From the NCBI GenBank assembly GCA_048497495.1, contig JAFHCF010000010.1, forward strand, positions 1 to 10,765: a stretch of DNA of 10,765 nucleotides, given 5' to 3'. Origin of the DNA: JAFHCF01 sp048497495 (GTDB lineage: Bacteria; Pseudomonadota; Alphaproteobacteria; Rhizobiales; Ancalomicrobiaceae). The translations under genes were made by a program, and so were the position numbers. Under the pieces are notes generated by a model. That model did no database searches and was not told where the DNA came from. It saw only the letters and a program-made list of their open reading frames with translations. Shown here in pieces: positions 1-6,434 of this stretch (position 1 is its first letter; every line of letters begins with the position of its first letter).

Positions 1-132
1 CCCCGCCGACGAGAACCTGCTCGCGGACACGACCAGCACGAAGAGCGAAACGAAGAGCACCGGCCGAGCCCACGCGGCGACACCGGGCGATCCTCCGTTT
101 CCGACTCGGGGCCCCCCGGGAACGCCCGTCAT
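1..132 (-). CDS. Possible N-terminus of a membrane protein, cut by the window edge
   Basis: An open frame starts at an ATG at 132 and runs 44 codons to the left edge without a stop. The first 24 residues are rich in Gly and Pro. A hydrophobic run follows (PVLFVSLFVLVVSA, about residues 24-37) that could be a membrane segment or signal anchor. There is no good ribosome binding site before the ATG. A GGAGGA lies inside the frame, seven bases before a GTG in another frame whose product looks random, so the exact start and even the frame are uncertain. It would be transcribed in the same direction as plsY, 80 bp downstream of it. It does not resemble DprA, the gene usually found after plsY in alphaproteobacteria. 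I do not recognise the family. Confidence 0.35.
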   Translation of the reverse strand, partial: MTGVPGGPRVGNGGSPGVAAWARPVLFVSLFVLVVSASRFSSAG

Positions 133-173
133 CGCGGCGGACGCCGGCGCGGCCGTGCGCTCACGCGCCGCCA

Positions 174-212
174 CGCGGCGGAGCCGACCGTCGCGCGGCG
201 AGACCGACCGTC
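174..212. repeat. Imperfect 20-bp tandem duplication at the plsY stop
   Basis: Bases 174-192 and 194-212 match at 16 of 19 positions with a 20-bp period. The three mismatches are consecutive (181-183 against 201-203). Each copy holds CGCGGCG followed by CCGACCGTC. The second copy abuts the plsY stop codon at 213-215. It looks like a local slippage duplication just after the gene. The GAGAC/GTCTC arms at 200-204 and 210-214 could form a small hairpin, but no T-run follows. Confidence 0.5.
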
Positions 213-818
213 TCAGGCCGCCGCGTCCTTCTTGCCGCCGATCCGCGATTCGGTGCCCGCCCTCAGCCGGCGGATGTTCTCGGCGTGGCGGATCCACACC
301 AGCACGGCGAGCCCGATCAGCACCGCCGCCATCGGCGTCGACACCCATCCGCCGAGCCACAGCGCCGGCGGCACGACCGCCGAGGCGGTCAGGGCGGCGA
401 GCGACGAGATGCGGAAGATCCCCGCCATGGCGAGCCACACCGCCCCGAAGGCGAGCACCGCCGGCCAGTAGAGGCCGAGGAGGCAGCCGATGTAGGTCGC
501 CACCCCCTTGCCGCCCTTGAAGCCGAGCCAGACGGGGAAGATGTGGCCGAGGAAGGCGCCGACGCCCGCCGCCATACCCGCGCCCTCGCCGGCGAAGTAG
601 CGGGCGATCAGGATCGCCACCGTGCCCTTGAGGGCATCGCCGAGGAAGGTGGCGAGCGCCAGTCCCTTGCGGCCGGTGCGCAGCACGTTGGTGGCGCCGA
701 TGTTGCCCGAGCCGATGGCGCGGATGTCGCCGAGCCCGGCGGCCCGGGTCAGCACCAGCCCGAAGGGGATCGAGCCGAGGCCGTAGCCGAGCACGAGGGC
801 GACGATGATCTCGATCAT
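213..818 (-). CDS. plsY: PlsY, acyl-phosphate:glycerol-3-phosphate acyltransferase
   Basis: PlsY is the inner-membrane enzyme that moves the acyl group of acyl-phosphate (made by PlsX) onto glycerol-3-phosphate, the first committed step of phospholipid synthesis. The product has 201 residues, normal for the family. The family signatures are intact: GSIPFG at 15-20, GSGNIGATN at 36-44, GHIFP at 91-95 and FKGGKGVAT at 100-108. They lie between hydrophobic membrane spans, and the C-terminal tail is basic. The frame is open for 86 more codons upstream, but that part overlaps pyrC and has no PlsY character. The ATG at 818 has GGAGAG six bases before it, so I chose it. It begins 17 bp after the pyrC stop and is probably cotranscribed with pyrB and pyrC. 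The usual next gene, dprA, is absent. Confidence 0.96.
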   Translation of the reverse strand: MIEIIVALVLGYGLGSIPFGLVLTRAAGLGDIRAIGSGNIGATNVLRTGRKGLALATFLGDALKGTVAILIARYFAGEGAGMAAGVGAFLGHIFPVWLGFKGGKGVATYIGCLLGLYWPAVLAFGAVWLAMAGIFRISSLAALTASAVVPPALWLGGWVSTPMAAVLIGLAVLVWIRHAENIRRLRAGTESRIGGKKDAAA

Positions 819-835
819 GGGTCTCTCCGGCGCGA

Positions 836-2179
836 TCAGTCGAGGCTGTGGATGGTACGTCCGCCGACCAGGGTGCGCACCACCCGGCCGACGAACCTCG
901 CGTCCTCGAAGGGCGTGTTCTTCGACCGCGACTTCAGCGTCGCCCGGTCGAGCAGCCACGGCGCCCCCGGATCGATGACGGTGAGATCGGCCCGCGAACC
1001 CGGCGTCAGCCGCCCGGCCTCGAGCCCGAGCCGCTCGGCCGGCCGCAGCGACAGGGCCTCGACCAGCCGTTTCCACGAGATCCGCTCGTCGTGGACGAGG
1101 CGCAACGCCGCCGCGAGCAGCGTCTCGAGCCCGACCGCCCCGGGGGCGGCCTCGGCGAAGGGATGGCGCTTGGTCTCGACGTCCTGCGGATCGTGGCCGG
1201 AGACGACGATGTCGATGATGCCCTCGGCCAGCCCCTCGATCACCGCCTGGCGATCGTCCTCGGATCTGAGCGGCGGCGAGAACTTGAGGAACGAGCGGTA
1301 GGTGCCGATGTCGAGTTCGTTGAGCGTCAGGTGATTGATCGACACCGCGGCGGTGACGTCGAGCCCGTCGCGCTTGGCGATCCTGAGGATCTCGACCGCG
1401 TCCGCCGTCGACACCTGGCTGGCGTGATAGCGCCCCCGGGTCAGCCCGACGAGCCGCATGTCGCGCTCCAGCATGATCGATTCCGCCTCGCGCGGAATGC
1501 CGGGCAGGCCGAGCCGCGAGGCGAATTCGCCCTCCGTCGCGACGCCGGCGCCGGCGAGGCTCGGCTCCTCGACGTGATGGACGATCAGGGCGCCGAAATC
1601 GCGGGCATAGGTCAGCGCCCGGCGCATCACCAGCGCCGAGGCGACCGACTTGCGGCCGTCGGTGAAGGCGACGGCGCCGGCTTCGGTGAGAAGCCCGATC
1701 TCGGTGGTCTCGAGGCCCTCCAGCCCCTTGGTCAGCGCCGCCATCGGATGGACGCGGACCTCCGCCTCCTCCCGCGCCCGCCGGAGCACGAAGTCGACCA
1801 GCGCCGGATCGTCGATCACCGGATCGGTGTCGGGCATGGTGACGATGGTCGTCACCCCGCCGGCGGCGGCCGCGCGCGAGGCGGAGGCGAAGGTCTCGCG
1901 ATGTTCGTGGCCGGGTTCGCCGAGGAAGACCCGCATGTCGACGAGGCCGGGCACGATCACCTTGCCGCGCGCGTCGACCACCTCCCAGCCCTCCGGGCTC
2001 CCCTGGTTCAACACCTCGGGGCCGGCGGCGAGGATGCGGCCTTCCGCCACGATCACCGAGCCGACGGCGTCGAGATCGCGGGCGGGATCGACGATGCGGG
2101 CGCCGGCGAAGACGGTGGGCTTGTGGTCGGTGGCCCGTCGCTCGGTCGTCGGGCGCGCGGTCTGAGCTAGCGGCGTCAT
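836..2179 (-). CDS. pyrC: Dihydroorotase-like protein (PyrC family, probably inactive)
   Basis: The 447-residue product is a full-length class I dihydroorotase homologue (amidohydrolase fold; active members cyclise carbamoyl-aspartate to dihydroorotate). Key ligands are missing. The HxH metal motif is R83-V-F85 inside DMRVFLGEPG. The His of the YHxxHVST motif is Gln255. The catalytic Asp of the TDHAPH motif is Gly328, in SGHDPQD. An HHVEEP motif (201-206) and the overall fold pattern are kept. Known relatives encoded beside pyrB, such as PyrC' of Pseudomonas, are non-catalytic and needed to assemble the carbamoyltransferase complex. I infer the same role here, with an active dihydroorotase encoded elsewhere. 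The ATG at 2179 is preferred because of its ribosome binding site. An in-frame ATG at 2191 overlaps the pyrB stop as ATGA and would add four residues. Confidence 0.93.
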   Translation of the reverse strand: MTPLAQTARPTTERRATDHKPTVFAGARIVDPARDLDAVGSVIVAEGRILAAGPEVLNQGSPEGWEVVDARGKVIVPGLVDMRVFLGEPGHEHRETFASASRAAAAGGVTTIVTMPDTDPVIDDPALVDFVLRRAREEAEVRVHPMAALTKGLEGLETTEIGLLTEAGAVAFTDGRKSVASALVMRRALTYARDFGALIVHHVEEPSLAGAGVATEGEFASRLGLPGIPREAESIMLERDMRLVGLTRGRYHASQVSTADAVEILRIAKRDGLDVTAAVSINHLTLNELDIGTYRSFLKFSPPLRSEDDRQAVIEGLAEGIIDIVVSGHDPQDVETKRHPFAEAAPGAVGLETLLAAALRLVHDERISWKRLVEALSLRPAERLGLEAGRLTPGSRADLTVIDPGAPWLLDRATLKSRSKNTPFEDARFVGRVVRTLVGGRTIHSLD

Positions 2180-2187
2180 GGCGACCC

Positions 2188-3144
<957 letters not shown>

Positions 3145-3242
3145 CGAAGAGGAGGTCTTAGGGCGTTCAGGGACCGCGCACAAGGGCGGCGGCGGCAAAG
3201 GCGGCGCTGATCCAGAGGATTCGGCGGCGGGTTCCGCCTCGG

Positions 3243-3272
3243 CTTGTAGTCATGTTCAAAGTTGTGTATCAA
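3243..3272 (-). promoter_or_regulatory. Candidate pyrB promoter
   Basis: On the minus strand TTGATA (3272-3267, five of six matches to the -35 consensus) is followed after 18 bp by TACAAG (3248-3243, four of six to the -10). Transcription would start near 3236 and leave a leader of about 90 bases before pyrB. The -35 box lies in the centre of the inverted repeat at 3261-3280. This is a pattern match only. Confidence 0.35.
3244..3272 (+). promoter_or_regulatory. Candidate hicAB promoter
   Basis: TTGTAG (3244-3249) and TATCAA (3267-3272) are spaced by 17 bp, and the start would be near 3279, about 19 bases before hicA. The boxes are weak (three and four of six). The spacing and the low GC content against a very GC-rich background support a promoter here. 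It overlaps the candidate pyrB promoter almost completely but points the other way. Confidence 0.35.
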
Positions 3273-3280
3273 TACACAAC
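3261..3280. promoter_or_regulatory. Inverted repeat, likely HicB operator
   Basis: Perfect 9-bp arms GTTGTGTAT and ATACACAAC are separated by two bases. The repeat ends 17 bp before the hicA start. HicA-HicB pairs commonly repress their own promoter through the DNA-binding domain of HicB, and this HicB ends in a ribbon-helix-helix domain, the kind that binds short palindromes. That makes the repeat the natural operator. It also covers the proposed -35 box of pyrB. Confidence 0.6.
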
Positions 3281-3297
3281 AAAATTTGGACCAAACG

Positions 3298-3507
3298 ATG
3301 AATCCGAAACGCCTCACCATGACGCCGAAAGAGGTGGTGCGGCGCCTCGAGGGCGAAGGCTGGGCCGTGGTCCGCAAGGGTCCCGGCGACCACGTCCAAC
3401 CGAAACACGCCGAACGAGCCGGACGCGTGACGGTCGACATGGGCGTCCGAGAAATTCCGATCGGCACGCTGCGATCGGTTTTCCGGCAAGCCGGATGGGA
3501 TTGGTGA
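3298..3507 (+). CDS. hicA: HicA family mRNA-interferase toxin
   Basis: HicA toxins are small dsRNA-binding-fold proteins that cleave mRNA and stop translation until bound by HicB. The 69-residue product has the family layout: a first helix (TPKEVVRRLEGEGW, 9-22), a strand, a GDH segment with the candidate catalytic His32 where the family usually has GSH, a second strand (RVTVDM), then the signature IPIGTLRSVFRQAGW (53-67). The ATG at 3298 is preferred, being right downstream of the operator and candidate promoter. An internal ATG at 3319 would remove seven residues that most HicA proteins also lack, so the start is not certain. Neither has a strong ribosome binding site, and a weak GGA lies seven bases before 3298. 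hicB follows after ten bases, in the usual toxin-first order. Confidence 0.9.
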   Translation: MNPKRLTMTPKEVVRRLEGEGWAVVRKGPGDHVQPKHAERAGRVTVDMGVREIPIGTLRSVFRQAGWDW

Positions 3508-3510
3508 GGA
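3506..3510 (+). promoter_or_regulatory. hicB ribosome binding site
   Basis: GAGGA overlaps the hicA stop codon and lies seven bases before the hicB ATG. It is stronger than anything before hicA, which would favour antitoxin over toxin synthesis from the shared mRNA. Confidence 0.6.
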
Positions 3511-3517
3511 TCCACGT

Positions 3518-3916
3518 ATGACCCAGGTCTATGCCCTGATCCACGAAGAGAACTGCAAATTCGGCATCTCTTTCCCCGATTTTCCCGGCTGCGTCTCCGG
3601 TGGCGCCAGCGTCGAGGAGGCGCTGGCACGTGGCCGCGACGCCCTCGCCTTCCATGTCGCCGGCATGGTCGAGGACGACGAGGCCCTGCCCCATCCCCGC
3701 ACCCTCGCCGAGTTGCGCCGCGATCCGCTCTTCGTCGCCGAAGGGGAAGGGGCCACCCTCGCCCTGGTTCCGATCGACCTGCCGGGCAAGTCGGTGCGCG
3801 TCAACATCTCGCTCGACGAGACCCTGCTCGACCAGATCGACCGCGCCGCACGCGCCCGCGGCGAGACCCGCTCCGGCTTCCTCGCCTCCGCCGCCCGCCG
3901 CCGCCTCGCCGGCTGA
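3518..3916 (+). CDS. hicB: HicB family antitoxin with ribbon-helix-helix domain
   Basis: HicB binds and blocks HicA and usually represses the operon. The 132-residue product has the expected two parts. Residues 1 to about 65 form the partial RNase-H-like HicB fold, with FGISFPDFPGCVSGGASVEEA (15-35) and a following helix that typically covers the toxin. Residues from about 91 (KSVRVNISLDETLLDQIDRAARARG) onward are a ribbon-helix-helix DNA-binding domain, whose VRVNISL strand would contact DNA. The length is normal for the HicB subtype with this C-terminal domain. Its likely target is the inverted repeat at 3261-3280. The pair looks intact. No phage or transposon gene adjoins it, so it appears to be a single inserted module. 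Confidence 0.9.
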   Translation: MTQVYALIHEENCKFGISFPDFPGCVSGGASVEEALARGRDALAFHVAGMVEDDEALPHPRTLAELRRDPLFVAEGEGATLALVPIDLPGKSVRVNISLDETLLDQIDRAARARGETRSGFLASAARRRLAG

Positions 3917-3996
3917 CGACTCGGCGCCCGCCCCTCCCCGTCCCGCTCCCTTCACGATCCCGCTACACTCGCTTCGAGCGAATCGGGAGAGCATCC

Positions 3997-5640
3997 ATGT
4001 CGGGGTCGAAGGAGACGAAGCGGGCGCCCGCGATCCCGCCCTTCGCGCCGCGCAACCTGCTCGAGACCGACCCGATCCTGATCGGCGCGCTGGAGGCGAT
4101 CCTGACGCCCGAGATCGAGACCGCGCTCTCCGAGCACGGCGCCTTCTGGGGATCGGCCGAGGCGCGCGAGCTCGCCCGGCTCGCCGAGGCCAACCCGCCG
4201 AAACTCGTCGACCGCGACCCCTGGGGCGAACGCCTCGACGCGATCGAATATCATCCCGCCCGCCATGCCCTGGTGCGTCGCACGGCGGAATCGGGCCTCG
4301 CCGTCGTCCTCCACGAGGAGGAGCGGCCCGACCGCGCCAAGCGCCACGTGCTGCGCACCGCCCGCCTGCTGATGACCGCCGAGACCGACGTCTCCCATCT
4401 CACCGTCGCCGCCACCACCTCCGCCGTGCTCGCCGCCCTGATCGGCGCCGGCGAGGTCGGCACCGAATGGCTGATCCGCGCCTCCACCCGCCGCCACGAC
4501 CACCGCCATCTGCCCGTCACCGCCAAGGCCGGGATCTCCCTCGGCCTCGGATTGGTCGAGCGCGACGGCGCCTTTCCCGCCGCCCCGACGCGGAACCGGG
4601 TGCACGAGACCGAGACCGGCGAACTACGGCTCGACGGGCACGCCTGGTTCCTCGCCGCGCCGATGAACGACGCCACCCTGGTGGCGGCCGAGGGGCCGGA
4701 GGGGGCCGGCCTCTTCCTGGTGCCGCGCTTCCGCCACGACGGCACGGTCAACGGCCTGGAGATCGAGCGGCTGAAGCCGACGATGGGGGCGCGCGGCGAG
4801 GCGATCACCGAGGTGCGGTTCGTCGCGGCGGAAGCGATCCCCGTCGGCCGCCCCGATCAGGCGGTGGAACTCGCCGGCCGGGCGCTGCATCTCTTGCGTC
4901 ACGATCAACTGGTGATCGCCGCCGGCGCCATGCGTGGGGCGCTCGCCCGCGCCGTCCACCACGTCCGCCACCGCGCCATCGCCGGCGAACCGCTGATCGA
5001 TCAACCGCTGATGGCCCGCGTCCTCGCCGACGCCGCCCTCGACACCGCCGCCGCCACCGCCCTGGCGATCCGTATCGGCCTCTCCCTCGACCGCGCCGAC
5101 AGCGACGACGGCGATGCCGCCTTCGTCCGACTGGTGGTGCCGGCGGCGAAATACTGGATCGCCAAGAGCGCCGTGGCGGTCTCGGCCGAGGCGCTCGAAT
5201 GCCTCGGCGGCAACGGCTTCGTCGAGGATCACGACCTCGCCCGCACCTTGCGCGACGCGCCGCTCGCCGGCCTCACCGCCGGCGCCGGCAACGTCCTGGC
5301 GCTCGACGTGCTGCGCTTCGCCGAGGAGAGCCCGGACGCCTTCGCCGCCGCGATCGGCGAGATCGCCGTCGATCTCGATCGCCAGACCAGCGCCTCGTCG
5401 GCCGACACGATCCGCGTCGCGGCGCAGGCCTGCGTCGCCGATCAGGGCTCGGCCCGCATCCTGACCGAACAGGTGGCGTTGGTCGCGGCCGCCGCCGCCC
5501 TCCACCGCTTCGCCCCGCGCGTCATCACCGACGCCTTCGTCGACACCCGCCTCGCCGGCCCCTGGCGGGCGAGCTACGGCATGCTCGACGGGCGGTTCGA
5601 CGCCCATGGCATCGTCGACTACGTCTTCCCGCCGATGTGA
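3997..5640 (+). CDS. AidB-like acyl-CoA dehydrogenase family protein, divergent active site
   Basis: The 547-residue product matches E. coli AidB in length and order: an N-terminal NLLETDPIL segment, an HPARHALVRR helix region (about 88-97), the flavin-domain strand WFLAAPMNDATLV, then LIDQPLMARVLAD and AKYWIAKSAVAVSAEALECLGGNGFVED. AidB is an FAD-binding, DNA-binding member of the acyl-CoA dehydrogenase family induced in the alkylation response. Two conserved sites differ here. The usual MTEKQGGSDVR loop is LVERDGAFPAAPTR (186-199). The usual IWEGSGN is LTAGAGN (426-432), so Ala428 replaces the glutamate at the dehydrogenase base position. FAD binding may persist, but ordinary dehydrogenase chemistry is doubtful. 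The start has GGGAGA seven bases upstream. It lies 80 bp after hicB, probably on its own promoter. Gene identity within the family is uncertain. Confidence 0.85.
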   Translation: MSGSKETKRAPAIPPFAPRNLLETDPILIGALEAILTPEIETALSEHGAFWGSAEARELARLAEANPPKLVDRDPWGERLDAIEYHPARHALVRRTAESGLAVVLHEEERPDRAKRHVLRTARLLMTAETDVSHLTVAATTSAVLAALIGAGEVGTEWLIRASTRRHDHRHLPVTAKAGISLGLGLVERDGAFPAAPTRNRVHETETGELRLDGHAWFLAAPMNDATLVAAEGPEGAGLFLVPRFRHDGTVNGLEIERLKPTMGARGEAITEVRFVAAEAIPVGRPDQAVELAGRALHLLRHDQLVIAAGAMRGALARAVHHVRHRAIAGEPLIDQPLMARVLADAALDTAAATALAIRIGLSLDRADSDDGDAAFVRLVVPAAKYWIAKSAVAVSAEALECLGGNGFVEDHDLARTLRDAPLAGLTAGAGNVLALDVLRFAEESPDAFAAAIGEIAVDLDRQTSASSADTIRVAAQACVADQGSARILTEQVALVAAAAALHRFAPRVITDAFVDTRLAGPWRASYGMLDGRFDAHGIVDYVFPPM

Positions 5641-5674
5641 TCGACGGGCCGAACGCGGCGACGGATCGGTGGGA

Positions 5675-5875
5675 TCATTCGGCCGGCGCCGCCGGGGTCG
5701 GCGGCCGATGGGGCGAGGCCGCCTTGGACGCCGCCTCGAGCCGCGCCATGTCGATCAGATAGGCGAGGAAGCCGTAGCCCGAATTCTGTGCGAGATCGCG
5801 CAACTGCGTGGCGACCTGCTCGATGTAGGCAGCCGCCTCGTCCGGTTTCGTCGGAGATCGAACCGCGCCGATCAT
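5675..5875 (-). CDS. Small conserved-type protein, 66 residues, function unknown
   Basis: The ATG at 5875 has GCGAGG seven bases before it, and the gene ends 34 bp from the stop of the facing AidB-like gene. The product has an amphipathic helical core, AAAYIEQVATQLRDLAQNSG, followed by YGFLAYLIDMARLEA, then an Ala/Pro-rich tail. The FLAYLIDMARLEA ending resembles small uncharacterised proteins common in Rhizobiales. I know no function for them. There is no signal peptide and no clear membrane span; a small cytosolic helical-hairpin protein is the best description. The frame is open for 14 codons further upstream (to 5917), but that part looks non-coding. Confidence 0.72.
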   Translation of the reverse strand: MIGAVRSPTKPDEAAAYIEQVATQLRDLAQNSGYGFLAYLIDMARLEAASKAASPHRPPTPAAPAE

Positions 5876-6188
5876 TCGGTCGCCTCGCGTCGCCGGGAAC
5901 GTCCTCGACCATCCCACCCGACCGATCGCCTCGTTCGCACGGTTCGATACGCCTGCGGATGCGGGATCGGGGCCGGCTCGTCTCCCGGTGGAACGGCCCC
6001 CCGGCTTCCCACCGAGGATCGTATTGATTGTTTAAATCTAGTCTATCTACCTATGGTTGTATTTTCGGCTTCCCGGGGCGAAATCGTGCTTCGGAGCAGG
6101 GATGCCGAGACGGGGCCTTGACCGTGCCCCCCATGAGGTCGCATTCAAGAGCGCCTTCGAAGCGGATATCCGCCGAACAACTCTCATT

Positions 6189-6213
6189 GGTTGTATCAGG
6201 TTGTAGACAACCT
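6189..6213. promoter_or_regulatory. GGTTGTA direct repeat and inverted repeat, possible operator
   Basis: GGTTGTA occurs at 6189 and again exactly 10 bp later at 6199, one helical turn apart. The second copy is also the left arm of a perfect palindrome, AGGTTGT-AG-ACAACCT (6198-6213). Another GGTTGTA stands at 6055, and ACAAC at 6177 and 6245. The arrangement resembles a regulator binding site upstream of topA; no regulator is known. Confidence 0.35.
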
Positions 6214-6266
6214 ACCGAGAGTATCGCATCCCTCCTGCCGAGACACAACGGCGAAGGGCATGGTAC

Positions 6267-6282
6267 CGGTTCGCGGGAACCG
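6267..6282 (+). other. Short hairpin in the topA upstream region
   Basis: CGGTTC and GAACCG form a perfect 6-bp stem with a GCGG loop. If the topA transcript starts upstream, this would be in its leader. The role is unknown. Confidence 0.35.
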
Positions 6283-6343
6283 CGCCCCGAGCGGCGGAAA
6301 CGTGGTCCACGCCGTCCGGCGAGGTCGAATTTGGAAGTCACCC

Positions 6344-6361
6344 ACGCCGGAGTCCCGGCGT
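6344..6361 (+). other. GC-rich hairpin in the topA upstream region
   Basis: ACGCCGG and CCGGCGT form a perfect 7-bp stem around an AGTC loop, 73 bp before topA. No T-run follows on either side, so it is not an ordinary terminator. It may shape the topA leader. Confidence 0.4.
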
Positions 6362-6434
6362 CGGGGCGGTGATTGGAAGGTCCGTGGGCTCGCGCCGACC
6401 GGCCCCACAGCCTGAGCCTGGAGCGGCGGAAAAC

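Larger units (their letters stand above)
5876..6434. other. 559-bp non-coding region upstream of topA and the 66-codon gene
   Basis: No reading frame here has both a ribosome binding site and protein-like composition. It holds an AT-rich island (about 6021-6066), several GTTGT/ACAAC motifs, a perfect 16-bp inverted repeat, and two short GC hairpins close to topA. It lies between divergent genes, so it should contain a promoter for each. A possible minus-strand pair for the small gene is TAGACT then TACGAT with 16 bp between, inside the island, but this is weak. I found no convincing topA promoter by eye. Confidence 0.6.

Noticed and set aside
819..1076. An 86-codon N-terminal extension of plsY
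   Set aside because: It overlaps pyrC, lacks PlsY features, and the ATG at 818 has a good ribosome binding site.
848..2170. A 440-codon plus-strand frame opposite pyrC
   Set aside because: It is an antisense shadow of pyrC with no family features.
3145..3198. A TTG start giving pyrB 18 extra residues
   Set aside because: The extra residues are Pro/Ser-rich and unlike PyrB N-termini; the ATG at 3144 gives the normal length.
3974..3981. Small hairpin (TCGCT-TCG-AGCGA, 3969-3981) before the AidB-like gene as a terminator for hicAB
   Set aside because: Only 5 bp of stem, no T-run, and it overlaps the region where that gene's own promoter is expected.
4624..5607. A 327-codon minus-strand frame opposite the AidB-like gene
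   Set aside because: Low-complexity product, no ribosome binding site, and the plus-strand protein is clearly real.
3261..5640. Prophage or genomic island carrying hicAB and the AidB-like gene
   Set aside because: No integrase, transposase, tRNA or flanking direct repeat was seen; GC content of the coding parts resembles the neighbours.
3600..5762. A 720-codon plus-strand frame across hicB and the AidB-like gene
   Set aside because: The product is almost only Arg, Pro and Ala, typical of a shifted frame; the overlapping frames encode recognisable proteins.
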